A stretch of DNA of 64,000 nucleotides from Actinophytocola sp044466355. Its GTDB lineage: Bacteria; Actinomycetota; Actinomycetes; Mycobacteriales; Pseudonocardiaceae. The stretch spans positions 310,001 through 374,000 of the forward strand of contig NZ_JBITMQ010000001.1 of the NCBI RefSeq assembly GCF_044466355.1, in the 5' to 3' direction. Made by a program: the position numbers and the translations under genes. The notes beneath the pieces are model-generated. The model worked only from the letters and a program-made list of their open reading frames with translations. It searched no databases and was not told where the DNA came from. Below, in pieces: positions 43,076 through 51,932 of the stretch. Every line of letters begins with the position of its first letter. Positions within the stretch are counted from its first letter, which is position 1.

Positions 43076-44602
43076 TCAGCACCACGAGCCCTCGACCGTC
43101 GCGACCGTGACGTCGTCGGCCGCCGAGCGGCTCAGGTTCCACGCGGTCCAGCCGTCGTCCGGGAGGTAGGTGACCACCATGCGCAGCACGCACGAGCGTT
43201 GTGGTTCCGGGAGGCGTTCGGCGGCGGGGACGACGTCGGTGGAGAAGCGGCCGAGGTACCCGACGTCCAGCGGCATGCCCTGTTCCGCGCGGTCGATGTT
43301 GCGGTCCGCGATGAAGCGTTCCGGGTCGATGGCCACCAGCGCCAGCAGCGCGACGGCCGCCGCGCCGACGGCCGCGCGGGGGAGCCACGCCGGGCGCAGC
43401 CGTACCAGCGACACCAGCACGAGCACGAACACCGCGCCCAGCCACAGTTCGCACACCTCGACCAGCAGGCGCAGCACGGTGAACCCGTACGCCTGCTGGT
43501 AGGTCCACATGCGACTCAGCGCCGACGCCACCAGCACCAGGCTCAACGCGCTCAGCGCACCGAGCAGCCCGCGCTGCCACGCCCGGTCGGCCGCCGTGCT
43601 GTTCGGTGCCCACCGCAGTGCCGCCCCGACCAGGGCGAGCGTCAGCACCGTCGCCGCGCACAGTTGCCAGAAGCCGCTCCGTGCGTAGTCGGCCGCCGTC
43701 AGGCCGACGGTGCGGTGCAGGTAGTCCGTGCCGCCGAACAGCACCACCACGCGGACCGCCACGAACATCGCGAACAACGCCACCAGCACGCCCAGCGGCA
43801 GCGCCCACTCCACGCGGTGCGCCAGCCGCCGCCGTGCCGCACCCTGGTCCTCCGCGGGCGGTGGCGACGCCAGCAGGTACAGCGCGCCGACCACGCAGAA
43901 CCCCGCCACCCCGAACGCGATGACCCACTCGGCGGACGCGTCCGCGCTCAGGTCCGGGGTCATCGACTCCACGACGTGCGCGAACGCCGCGTCGCCGCCG
44001 CTCAGCAGCGGGACGAACACGGCGAGCAGTACCAGCGACGCCAGCACGGACAGCGCGATCCGCCGCCGCGCCTCGTGGTCGCCGCCCGTCGTGCGGCGCA
44101 TGACCGCGTGCCCGACCCACGGCAGGGAACGCAGCGCCTCGACCGGTACGGCGAACGCCTCGTACAGCACCGACTTCGCCGTGCGCCTGCCGACGACCGC
44201 CAGCGATCCGGTCACGCACGCGGCGAGCACGCACAGCACGAACAGCCACTCCGACGCGCGCACGGCCCCGGCGGTCAGCAGCGCGAGCGTCGCGACCGTC
44301 CACACCGGACTCATGCGGGTGAGGTGCGGTGCCGCGTCGGCGGCGCGGGACCGGCGGTGCGACCAGACCACGGCCGCCACGACGACCAGTCCCGTGAGGC
44401 TCCAGCCGAGGCCGGGGCGGTCGAGCGGCAGCAGCGCGGCGGCGGCCACCGCGGCGACCAACGCGGCGGGCAGCACCGACGGCGGCATCGGCACGGTGGC
44501 CGACCGGGGCGGCGACTTCGGGTGCGGCAGCATGGGTGCGCTGCCGAGGAGTTCGGGTGGCCGGGGCGCCGGGGGCAGTTCCCCGGAGGTTTCAGTAGGC
44601 AT
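43076..44602 (-). CDS. DUF4173 family polytopic membrane protein
   Basis: The 508-aa protein has a Pro-rich cytoplasmic N-terminus (about 1-40) and about ten membrane helices, ending in a roughly 90-residue soluble tail. Family text includes SGGDAAFAHVVESM, TVGLTAADYARSGFWQLCAA and VALVAIDPERFIADRNIDRA. DUF4173 proteins are common membrane proteins of unknown function. It lies 36 bp downstream of an OmpR-type two-component pair on the same strand, so it is probably their target or an accessory sensor. Confidence 0.88.
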   Translation of the reverse strand: MPTETSGELPPAPRPPELLGSAPMLPHPKSPPRSATVPMPPSVLPAALVAAVAAAALLPLDRPGLGWSLTGLVVVAAVVWSHRRSRAADAAPHLTRMSPVWTVATLALLTAGAVRASEWLFVLCVLAACVTGSLAVVGRRTAKSVLYEAFAVPVEALRSLPWVGHAVMRRTTGGDHEARRRIALSVLASLVLLAVFVPLLSGGDAAFAHVVESMTPDLSADASAEWVIAFGVAGFCVVGALYLLASPPPAEDQGAARRRLAHRVEWALPLGVLVALFAMFVAVRVVVLFGGTDYLHRTVGLTAADYARSGFWQLCAATVLTLALVGAALRWAPNSTAADRAWQRGLLGALSALSLVLVASALSRMWTYQQAYGFTVLRLLVEVCELWLGAVFVLVLVSLVRLRPAWLPRAAVGAAAVALLALVAIDPERFIADRNIDRAEQGMPLDVGYLGRFSTDVVPAAERLPEPQRSCVLRMVVTYLPDDGWTAWNLSRSAADDVTVATVEGSWC

Positions 44603-44638
44603 GGGTGTCTCCCGGAAGGGTCGGTGGGAAGGGAAATG

Positions 44639-45685
44639 TCAGGGGGTGGGGAGGACCACGCGGATGCGGCAGCCGTCCTGCTCGCCGGGCGGCAGCTCCT
44701 CCGGCGCGACGACACCGATGGTGCCGCCGTGCAGGTCGACCACCCACCTGGCGATCGCGAGGCCGAGCCCGGTGCCGCCGCCACCGGCCCGCTCACCTCG
44801 GGTGAAGCGTTCGAAGACCCGGGCACGCTCCTCGGGCGGGATGCCGGGGCCCTCGTCGCGGACCTCGATCACCACCTCGTCCCCGCGGGCCTCGGCGCGG
44901 ACGTGCACCTTGCCGCCCGCCGGACCGTGCCGGGCCGCGTTGTCGAGCAGGTTGAGCACGACCTGGTGGAGCCGCCCCCGGTCGGCCACCACGTGCGCGC
45001 CCGGCGGTTCGACGTCGACGACGAACCGGACGCCGCGGCCGACCGCCGCGGCCATCACCTCGGCCTCGGCCGCGACCTCGTCGAGCAGCACCTCGAGGTC
45101 GAACTCCTCCAGGTCCAGCGGGAACGCGCCCGCGTCGATCCGGGACAGGTCGAGCAGCTCGGTGACGAGCAGACCGAGCCGTTCGGTCTGGGCGAGCGCG
45201 GTCCGCAGCGTCGCCGGGTCCGGCTTCGCGACCCCGTCGACGAGGTTCTCCAGCACGCCGTTGAGCGCGGTGATCGGGGTGCGCAGCTCGTGGGAGACGT
45301 TCGCGATCAGCTCGCGGCGCTGCTGGTCGGCGGCGTCGAGGTCGGCCGCCATCTGGTTGAACGCGACCGCCAGCTCACCGACCTCGTCGCGGGTGGTGGC
45401 GCGGATGCGGCGGGTGTAGTCACCCCTGGCCATCGCCCGCGCGGCGGCCGTCATCTCGCGCAGGGGCCTGGTCATCCCGTGCGCCAGGATCTGCGAGGTG
45501 ATCAGTGCCAGCGCGATCGCGGTGATCGTGGTGCGCGGCGGCAGCCAGCCGATCTGGGAGTTGAAGAACGCGAACGCGACCGCGCCCGAGCAGGCCATCA
45601 GGATGGCGAGCTTCAGCTTGATCGACCGGATCGGGTCCAGCGGCCGGGGCAGGACCTCCACGAGCCTGGTGAGGAACGGGCTCAC
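44639..45685 (-). CDS. Sensor histidine kinase (OmpR/EnvZ class)
   Basis: The 348-aa protein has two membrane helices close together (about 23-42 and 52-70), so almost no extracellular loop. A HAMP domain (about 70-122), HisKA with His132 in LIANVSHELRTPITALNG, and HATPase_c (VLNLLDNAARHGPAGGKV, VRDEGPGIPPEERARVFERF, GTGLGLAIARWVVDLHGG) follow. GTG 45685 overlaps the response regulator stop by GTGA. The short loop suggests sensing within the membrane, perhaps through the DUF4173 protein encoded next. Confidence 0.93.
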   Translation of the reverse strand: MSPFLTRLVEVLPRPLDPIRSIKLKLAILMACSGAVAFAFFNSQIGWLPPRTTITAIALALITSQILAHGMTRPLREMTAAARAMARGDYTRRIRATTRDEVGELAVAFNQMAADLDAADQQRRELIANVSHELRTPITALNGVLENLVDGVAKPDPATLRTALAQTERLGLLVTELLDLSRIDAGAFPLDLEEFDLEVLLDEVAAEAEVMAAAVGRGVRFVVDVEPPGAHVVADRGRLHQVVLNLLDNAARHGPAGGKVHVRAEARGDEVVIEVRDEGPGIPPEERARVFERFTRGERAGGGGTGLGLAIARWVVDLHGGTIGVVAPEELPPGEQDGCRIRVVLPTP

Positions 45686-46374
45686 GCGCCGACCTCCAGT
45701 GCGTAGCCGACGCCGTGCACGGTGCGGATGAGGTCCGCGCCGAGCTTGCGCCGCAACGCCTTGATGTGGCTGTCCACCGTGCGGGTGCCCGACGCGTGTG
45801 CTTCCCAGCCCCACACCTCGCTGAGCAGGCGCTCCCTGGGCTGCACGGCCTTCGGCCGCCGCGCGAAGTGCACCAGCAGGTCGAACTCGATGGGTGTCAG
45901 CTGGGCGGCCACCCCGCCACGCGACACCCTGCGCTGGTCGGTGTCGATCTCCAGGTCGCCGAGCACGATCCGCGCCTCGGTGTCCTCGGCCCGCGCCGAC
46001 CGCTCGACCCGCCGCAGCAGGGCGTGCACCCGTGCGGTCAGCACCCGCATCGAGAACGGCTTGGTCAGGTAGTCGTCCGCGCCGACCCCCAGCCCGACCA
46101 GCATGTCGGTCTCGTCGGCGCGGGCGGTGAGCATGAGCACGGGAACCGGCCTGCGCGACTGGATCCGGCGGCACACCTCGAGCCCGTCGAACCCGGGGAG
46201 CATCACGTCGAGCACCACCACGTCCGGCTCGTGCTCGGTGTCGGCGGCCACCGCCGCGGGCCCGTCGTGGGCGACCTCGACCGCGAACCCCTCGGCACTG
46301 AGGCGCGCCGTGATCGACGCCGCGATGGTGACGTCGTCCTCGACGACCAGCACGCGCCGCTTTCCTGGCTCCAT
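45682..46374 (-). CDS. OmpR family response regulator
   Basis: The 230-aa protein has a receiver (RRVLVVEDDVTIAASITARL, phospho-acceptor Asp56 in VVVLDVMLPGFDG, LTARADETDM, DDYLTKPFSMRVL) and a C-terminal winged helix (QLTPIEFDLLVHFARRPKAV, RTVDSHIKALRRKLGADLIR, TVHGVGYALE). ATG 46374 is preferred over GTG 46392 because homology starts there. First gene of an operon with the histidine kinase and the DUF4173 membrane protein. Confidence 0.93.
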   Translation of the reverse strand: MEPGKRRVLVVEDDVTIAASITARLSAEGFAVEVAHDGPAAVAADTEHEPDVVVLDVMLPGFDGLEVCRRIQSRRPVPVLMLTARADETDMLVGLGVGADDYLTKPFSMRVLTARVHALLRRVERSARAEDTEARIVLGDLEIDTDQRRVSRGGVAAQLTPIEFDLLVHFARRPKAVQPRERLLSEVWGWEAHASGTRTVDSHIKALRRKLGADLIRTVHGVGYALEVGA

Positions 46375-46475
46375 GGCGCCGACTCTAGGCACCGGCCGTG
46401 GAGACCGTCGGGGCGAGATGTGAAGATCCTGTGGAGAGCCTCAGGCGTGGCGGCGTGCGTCGGCGGGCGCGCCGA

Positions 46476-47717
46476 TCAGGCCGGTGCCTGAACCGACTGC
46501 CGTCGCCGCGCCAGCAGCAGCACACACGCGACGGCGCCCAGGGCCACGGTGGCGAGCCCGGAGACGCCGAGCGTCAGCCGTGGCCCCAGCGCCGCGGTGA
46601 GCGGCCCGCCGAGCGCGGCGCCGAGCGGTGACGCGGTGAGCAGCGCCGCGCTGCGGGCGGCGAGCATCGCCGACAGGTGCCGCGGCGGGGCGGTCGCCTG
46701 CATGAGCGTCACCGACAGCGCGACGAACGGCCCGTAGATCGCGCCACCGAGGGTGAAGCACGCCACCGTGACGACCGTCGGCGCGGCGAAGCCGAACGGC
46801 AGCAGGCACACACCCCACGCGAGCACGATGCCGACGGTCACCGGCCACAGCGGAAGCCGCCGCAACGCGCCGACCGCGAGTCCACCGAGCACCGCGCCGA
46901 TGCCGAACAGCATCCAGTAGGCGCCGAGCAGAGTGCTCGACGCGCCGAGCTCGGCGACGTGCAGTGGCAGGGCGACCTCGACCGGGCCGTACAGCAGGTT
47001 GAAGAACCAGGTGAGCGTCAGCAGCCCGAGCAGCTCGGGGTGCGACCGCAGCAACGCGAACCCGCCGCGCGCGGACTTCCGGTCGACGGGGGCGGCGTGC
47101 CCGGACCCGGGTAGCCGGGTGCGCGCGACGAGCACCGCGAGGAACACGTAGGTGAGCGCGTCCAGCCCGAGCACGAGCGCCGAGCTGACGAAGGTCACCA
47201 ACAGCCCGGCGACCGCGGGCCCGGCGATCGTGGCGGCGAAGTTGAGCGTGCTGACGATGGTGTTGGCGGCGAGCCGCTGTTCGGCGGGCAGCAGCTCGGC
47301 GAGCACGGTGTACTTGCCCGCGCTGCCCCACGCGTGCAACAGGGAGGACCCCGCGAGCAGCAGGACGTACAGCGGCAGCGTGAGCGTTCCGGTGAGCCAG
47401 GCGAGCGGCGCCACGCCGAGGAACACGCCGCGCACCACGTTGTCGGCGAGCAGGAGCCGTCGAGCGGGCAGCCGCCGCAACCGACGACCGAACACGAGAG
47501 CGCCGACGACGCCCGGGAGCGTGTACGCGGCCACCGCGGCCCCGACCCACAGACCGGCATCACCCGGCGGCGCCAGCTCGATCGCGAGCCACGCCACGGC
47601 GACGAAGCTCATCCCGTCCCCGAGGTAGGACACCCCGAAACCGAGGACGAGCCGCCGGAACACCCGGTCGGCGAGCACCTCCCGGTACCCGGCGGGAACG
47701 ACGTGTTGACGTGGCAT
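46476..47717 (-). CDS. MFS transporter (MFS_3/enterobactin-exporter-like)
   Basis: The 413-aa protein has 12 predicted helices, with the MFS hallmark loop in VFGRRLRRLPARRLLLADNV and the pattern LVLGFGVSYLGDGMSFVAVA at helix 1. It resembles the EntS/MFS_3 branch of small-molecule exporters. The substrate cannot be assigned. ATG 47717 is used without a clear ribosome site. It stands alone between the two-component operon (same strand, 101 bp) and the divergent DUF3626 gene. Confidence 0.87.
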   Translation of the reverse strand: MPRQHVVPAGYREVLADRVFRRLVLGFGVSYLGDGMSFVAVAWLAIELAPPGDAGLWVGAAVAAYTLPGVVGALVFGRRLRRLPARRLLLADNVVRGVFLGVAPLAWLTGTLTLPLYVLLLAGSSLLHAWGSAGKYTVLAELLPAEQRLAANTIVSTLNFAATIAGPAVAGLLVTFVSSALVLGLDALTYVFLAVLVARTRLPGSGHAAPVDRKSARGGFALLRSHPELLGLLTLTWFFNLLYGPVEVALPLHVAELGASSTLLGAYWMLFGIGAVLGGLAVGALRRLPLWPVTVGIVLAWGVCLLPFGFAAPTVVTVACFTLGGAIYGPFVALSVTLMQATAPPRHLSAMLAARSAALLTASPLGAALGGPLTAALGPRLTLGVSGLATVALGAVACVLLLARRRQSVQAPA

Positions 47718-47819
47718 GGGTGTCACATTAGGAACGACCGCCGGTCGCGTGCTTCTCGATTTCTGACCGTGTGGGCAACCCGGGTGCGCGCGACGACCGC
47801 CGTGGGAGACACTGCGGGC

Positions 47820-48677
47820 ATGAGTGGGTTCGAGACGCCGCGTGACCGGGCGCTGCGGCACGTCGCGGCGCTGGCGTCGGGGCCGCCGCTGGACCCCGCG
47901 CTGCGGGTGACGCTCAACTTCCACCCGGACCGACTCCTGCGTGGCAAGCCGATCCTCGACGCGCTGGCCGAGGACGGGACCTACGTCTCCCAGTTCGTCA
48001 CCGGCACCAGCAACGGCGGGCTGACCGCGCACCCCGGCGGGGACCGGTGGCGGTGGGAGAGCCGGATCTTCGACGGCGCCTACGACACCGCGCCCGCCGA
48101 GGAGCGGCCGGTCTACGGTGCGTTGAACTTCCGCCGCAAGGCGGTCGGCGCCGCGCCGCGGTTCGGGTCCGCGCACTTCCGGCTGGCCGCCGAGACCCTG
48201 GCACGGACCACCTTCTGCTACCCGGACAGCCACCTCGAACCGTCGGACTTCGGGGTCGCCGAGCGGATGGGGCTGATCGAGCTGGCCCTCGCCGACACCC
48301 AGGACGACCTCGACGACTACATCGAGGCGCAGGTGCACGGCCCGGTCCGCCTGGACCGTGACGTGGAGGCACTGGTCCTCGACCCGTGCTACCGGGGCAC
48401 CGAGGTGGCGGCGTCGGCCGCGCGGCTCGGCTGCCCCGTGGAGTGGCACCACGGGCTCCGCCTGGAGGTGGACGAACTGCGCCTACAGCCGGGCTACCGC
48501 GGCCAGGAGTACGTCGACCTCGGCACCCGGATCGCGGTCGACGGCGTCCTCGACCCACGCGTGATCGGCGACGTCGCCCGCACCGAGCGCCACGACCCGC
48601 AGGCGGTCAAGAAGGTGTGGCACTACGTGGCACGGTTCGGCACGGCGCCGGCGCCGCTGGTCGTCGACCACCCGTGA
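47820..48677 (+). CDS. DUF3626 family protein
   Basis: The 285-aa soluble protein matches my recollection of DUF3626: DPALRVTLNFHPDRLLRGKP, LAEDGTYVSQFVTGTSNGGL, GDRWRWESRIFDGAYD, RPVYGALNFRRKAVGAAPRF, ARTTFCYPDS, YIEAQVHGPVRLDRDVEALV and VKKVWHYVARFG. The many strictly conserved His, Arg and Glu residues suggest an enzyme, but no activity is known to me. ATG 47820 is the first codon of homology. Divergent from the MFS gene; convergent with the Mo-oxidoreductase gene. Confidence 0.85.
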   Translation: MSGFETPRDRALRHVAALASGPPLDPALRVTLNFHPDRLLRGKPILDALAEDGTYVSQFVTGTSNGGLTAHPGGDRWRWESRIFDGAYDTAPAEERPVYGALNFRRKAVGAAPRFGSAHFRLAAETLARTTFCYPDSHLEPSDFGVAERMGLIELALADTQDDLDDYIEAQVHGPVRLDRDVEALVLDPCYRGTEVAASAARLGCPVEWHHGLRLEVDELRLQPGYRGQEYVDLGTRIAVDGVLDPRVIGDVARTERHDPQAVKKVWHYVARFGTAPAPLVVDHP

Positions 48678-48715
48678 CATCCAGGGCCTGATCACCTCGG
48701 TGCTCGAGCGGCGGC

Positions 48716-50248
48716 TCACGTCACCGTGAAGTCCGTGGAATGCCAGCCGGTCGCGCCGTCGGGGATCGGGGGCACCCGGTCGGCGACCTGGGTCTTGCCC
48801 CGGCGGTCGGTGGCGCGGACCTCCGCCTTGTGCTGACCGGGGCCGAGGTCGACCCCGATGCGCCACATGCGCCACGTCTGGCTGTTCACCTCCGTCGCCA
48901 GCTCGGCGGTCCGCCACGGTCCGCCGTCGACGCGCACCTCCACCTTCGCGATCCCGATGGTCTGCGCCCACGCGATCCCGGCGATCGTGACCGTGCCTGC
49001 CGGGACGGTCGCGAACCCGCGGGGCACGTCGATGCGGGACTGGGTCTTGATGGGTGCCTTCACGGCCCAGTCCCGCTTGCGCCAGTAGGACTCCCTGGCG
49101 TCGAAGGTCGTCAGCTCCATGTCCACCACCCACTTCGTCGCGGACACGAAGCCGTACAGGCCGGGCACCACCATCCGTGCGGGAAACCCGTGTTCGAGGG
49201 GGAGTGGCTCACCGTTCATGCCGATGGCGAGCAGCCCGCCGCGGTTCGGGTCCATGACGGCGTCCACCGGCGTGCCCGCGGTCCACCCGTCCACACTGGT
49301 CGAGAACAGCTGGTCCGCACCGGCCCGGACACCCGCCTCGGCCAGCAGGTCCCGCAGCGGGACCCCGACGAAGTTCGCCGTCGACACGTACGGCCCACCG
49401 ACCTCGTTGGACACACACGTCATGGTGATCGTGCGTTCCACGAGCGGCCGGTCGCGGATGTCGGCGAACGTGTACGTCCTGGTGCCGTCGACCAGCCCGT
49501 GGACGCGCAGCAGCCAGTCCTCCGCACGCACCTGCGGCACCGACACCAGCGCGGTGTCCACGCGGTAGAAGTCGCGGTTGCTCGTCAGGAACCGTGGGGT
49601 GCCAACGGAAGCGAAGTCGGCGCCCGGCGGGATCGGAGGCGCGGGCACCCGAGGCGTCAGGTCACCGACCGCGGCGCGCGACGAGGACGCGTCGACCCGC
49701 CCGGCGAGCAGTTCGCCCGCCGCGCCGAACACACCGGCCCCGACCACGACCCCCGCCGACGTGAACAGGAACCGCCGCCGCGACGGTGCCGTGCCGGTGG
49801 TGCGGCTCGCCGTGGTGTGCAGCCAGTGGAACACCGCCACCCCGGCCACCAGGCTGCCCAGCGGGGCGAGCACCCCGGCGGCGGGCACCGACGGCTGGTC
49901 GAGCACCGACACCAGGCCCGCCAGCCCGAGCAGGGCGGCGAGCGCCATCCCGGGCCACGGCCGCCGCCGCGACAGCAACCCGGCGACCACCCCGAACACG
50001 AGCAGTGCCACACCGACGCCGACGAACACCAGCGCCTTCTTGGCGTCACCGAGGTTCGCGATGGCCCATTCGGTGACCGACGGCGGGGTCAGGTCGCGCA
50101 CCGAGTTGCCGACGGCGATCACCGGTGACGCCGTCGGGTGCACGAACCCGGCGACCAGGTGTCCCACCGCGACCGCCGCCACCACCGACGCCACGCCCAC
50201 CAGTGCGGCGGCGAGCCTGCTCAGCCGGGGTTCTTCGTTGGTGTCCAT
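48716..50248 (-). CDS. Membrane-anchored molybdopterin-dependent oxidoreductase (sulfite oxidase family)
   Basis: The 510-aa protein has four N-terminal membrane helices (about 12-35, 70-92, 98-115, 123-142), then an internal twin-arginine-like anchor SRRRFLFTSAG (156-166). An Oxidored_molyb domain follows with Mo-ligand Cys278 (ERTITMTCVSNEVGG) and the pterin-binding stretch LPLEHGFPARMVVPGLYGFV. A C-terminal Mo-co dimer Ig-like domain (about 405-505) ends it. Substrates in this family include sulfite and oxidised sulfur or nitrogen compounds; none can be chosen. ATG 50248 is used. The fasciclin lipoprotein gene is immediately upstream on the same strand. Confidence 0.93.
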   Translation of the reverse strand: MDTNEEPRLSRLAAALVGVASVVAAVAVGHLVAGFVHPTASPVIAVGNSVRDLTPPSVTEWAIANLGDAKKALVFVGVGVALLVFGVVAGLLSRRRPWPGMALAALLGLAGLVSVLDQPSVPAAGVLAPLGSLVAGVAVFHWLHTTASRTTGTAPSRRRFLFTSAGVVVGAGVFGAAGELLAGRVDASSSRAAVGDLTPRVPAPPIPPGADFASVGTPRFLTSNRDFYRVDTALVSVPQVRAEDWLLRVHGLVDGTRTYTFADIRDRPLVERTITMTCVSNEVGGPYVSTANFVGVPLRDLLAEAGVRAGADQLFSTSVDGWTAGTPVDAVMDPNRGGLLAIGMNGEPLPLEHGFPARMVVPGLYGFVSATKWVVDMELTTFDARESYWRKRDWAVKAPIKTQSRIDVPRGFATVPAGTVTIAGIAWAQTIGIAKVEVRVDGGPWRTAELATEVNSQTWRMWRIGVDLGPGQHKAEVRATDRRGKTQVADRVPPIPDGATGWHSTDFTVT

Positions 50249-50348
50249 GCCGGGTGTTCGGCGCCGAACCCGGGGCCGGATTGGTTGCCACGCACAAGAA
50301 ACCGCCGACACCCCACTGCTGTGAGGCGCCGGCGGCGGGCAACGGGTG

Positions 50349-51014
50349 TCACATGGTCGGCATGAGGACCGAGTCGATCAGGTAGACGGTGGCGTTCGCG
50401 GTCATGACGCCACCGCAGATGACGTTGGCGTCGTTGACCTTCAGCGCGTCACCGGAGCCGGTGACCGAGACCGTGCCCTTCTGGACCGTGGTCTGCTCAC
50501 CCGCGACCTGGTCGGGCGAGAGCTGGCCGGGCACCACGTGGTAGGTCAGGATCTTCGTCAGCAGCGCGGAATCCGTCTTCAGCTTCTCGATGGTGGCCGC
50601 GTCGATCTTGGCGAAGGCGTCGTCCACCGGCGCGAACACGGTGAACTCGCCGCCGTTCAGCGTGTCGACCAGGTTGACCTGCGGGTTGAGCTTGCCGGAC
50701 ACCGCCGACACGAGCGTCTTCAGCAGCGGGTTGTTGCTCGCCGCGACCGCGACCGGGTCCTCGGCCATGCCGGACACCGAACCGGCGCCACTCGGGACGG
50801 CCTCGGCGTAGTCGGCGCAACCGGGACCGACGAGGTTCGCCGCCGGATCGGCCGCCGCACTGTCCTGTGTGGACGTCATGGTGGTGGTCGTCGTCTCCTG
50901 CTGACCACCGCCCGCGTCCGATGCTCCTTCGTCCGAGCTGCCGCACGCGGCACCCAGCAGCGCCACCGCCGCCACGCCCGCGACCAGTACTCCACGACGA
51001 ACACTGTGCAACAT
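50349..51014 (-). CDS. Fasciclin-domain lipoprotein
   Basis: The 221-aa protein has a lipoprotein signal with lipobox LGAAC (Cys24), a Ser/Thr/Gln-rich linker and one FAS1 domain (about 85-221). The domain shows NPLLKTLVSAVSGKLNPQVN, EFTVFAPVDDAFAKIDAATI, YHVVPGQLSPDQVAGEQTTV and NATVYLIDSVLMP. It is a relative of mycobacterial MPT70/MPT83, surface proteins under SigK control. Together with the neighbouring Mo-oxidoreductase gene it recalls SigK-type clusters, but no sigma or anti-sigma genes are present here. Two consecutive inverted repeats lie in the leader (51044-51081). Confidence 0.94.
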   Translation of the reverse strand: MLHSVRRGVLVAGVAAVALLGAACGSSDEGASDAGGGQQETTTTTMTSTQDSAAADPAANLVGPGCADYAEAVPSGAGSVSGMAEDPVAVAASNNPLLKTLVSAVSGKLNPQVNLVDTLNGGEFTVFAPVDDAFAKIDAATIEKLKTDSALLTKILTYHVVPGQLSPDQVAGEQTTVQKGTVSVTGSGDALKVNDANVICGGVMTANATVYLIDSVLMPTM

Positions 51015-51043
51015 CAGGAAAAACACCCCTTCGAATTCCCCAC

Positions 51044-51081
51044 GAGTCCATTGTGGACTCATGGGCCACGTCATCGTGGCC
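51044..51081 (-). promoter_or_regulatory. Two tandem inverted repeats upstream of the fasciclin gene
   Basis: GAGTCCA-TTG-TGGACTC (51044-51060) and GGCCACG-TCAT-CGTGGCC (51064-51081) are perfect 7-bp stems with 3- and 4-nt loops. They lie 30-67 bp before the ATG. As RNA they would form two adjacent hairpins in the 5' leader; as DNA they could be operators. Confidence 0.45.
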
Positions 51082-51202
51082 TTGTCACAGGGGTGTTCGG
51101 GTCCCGGTCCGCCCCGGATTGGCGCGGCCTGGGTGGTTACCGTTTCGTTACCGACGCGCGTCTCCGGTCCCGCGGCGCGCCCGCTGTGATGAAGGGGTCG
51201 TG

Positions 51203-51826
51203 TCAGCGTCGGTCGCGGACCTCGCGGCGCAGTTGCTCGGTCCGCTGTGTGACGGACCGGACCTGGTCGGCCAGCTCGGTGTGGGTGGCCTCCAGGTGGC
51301 TGTGCGCGTCGGCGAGCGGCGAGAGCAACGTGGCCGGGTCGTTGTCGGCCAGGGCCTGGTTGACCAGGTCGACGCGCTCCTGTGCGGACGCGGACAGCCC
51401 ATCCAGCGCCCCGATCCGGCCCGCGAGCCTGCGCAGGGTGCCGGAGTTCTCGCGGGCCCAGGCCGCCACGGCGCGGTCGCCCGCGCGCTTGGTGCGTTCG
51501 GCGCGCACGCGTTCCTCGCCGGTCTGCTCGCCGGTCGCGGACGGGTGCAGGCGCAGGTAGCGGCGTTCGGCCGCCTGGCGGCTGGTCACGCCGAGCGCGG
51601 GCGCGAGGCCGGCCCAGCTCACGCCCAGCTTGCGGGCGGCCGTGATCAGCTGCGGCTCCCATGTGGCCAGTTCGTCGCGCAGGTGGCGCAGGACGGTCAG
51701 CGCGGCCAGCAGTTCAGCCGGTGCGATCGCGGCGTCGTCGTTCGAGTCCCGCACGTCGTTGACCGCGGCGAGCACCGCGTGGACGCGCGCGAGTGCCGCC
51801 GCGGTGTCGTGCTGCCGGTCGCTCAT
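51203..51826 (-). CDS. HSP18-type transcriptional regulator
   Basis: The 207-aa protein resembles the actinobacterial family annotated as HSP18 transcriptional regulator. It has an N-terminal helical region (DRQHDTAAALARVHAVLAAV), a HTH-like segment (AARKLGVSWAGLAPALGVTS, RQAAERRYLRLHP) and a long C-terminal coiled region (HSHLEATHTELADQVRSVTQ). It is divergent from the Hsp20 gene, 106 bp away, and probably controls it. ATG 51826 is chosen over TTG 51862. Function is taken from family annotation; no binding site is proven. Confidence 0.85.
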   Translation of the reverse strand: MSDRQHDTAAALARVHAVLAAVNDVRDSNDDAAIAPAELLAALTVLRHLRDELATWEPQLITAARKLGVSWAGLAPALGVTSRQAAERRYLRLHPSATGEQTGEERVRAERTKRAGDRAVAAWARENSGTLRRLAGRIGALDGLSASAQERVDLVNQALADNDPATLLSPLADAHSHLEATHTELADQVRSVTQRTEQLRREVRDRR

Positions 51827-51932
51827 GGTTTGTCGTCCTTTCGACGACCTGACGCTTGTCAACGGAATGACGACATGCTATACCGGTGGTGCGCGTTGAC
51901 ACCAGACCGTTGAGCCAGTGAGGAGGGACACC
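51827..51932. promoter_or_regulatory. Divergent promoter region of the Hsp20/HSP18-regulator pair
   Basis: The gap holds CTTGTCAACGGAATGACGAC, an imperfect dyad (TTGTCA...TGACGA), near 51855-51875, and a promoter-like GCTATACC downstream of it. No classical HAIR (CTTGAGT-N7-ACTCAAG) or CIRCE element is present, consistent with a dedicated local regulator. Confidence 0.4.

Noticed and set aside
51827..51932. HAIR or CIRCE heat-shock operator
   Set aside because: Neither CTTGAGT-N7-ACTCAAG nor the CIRCE 9-bp arms are present; only a weak imperfect dyad is.
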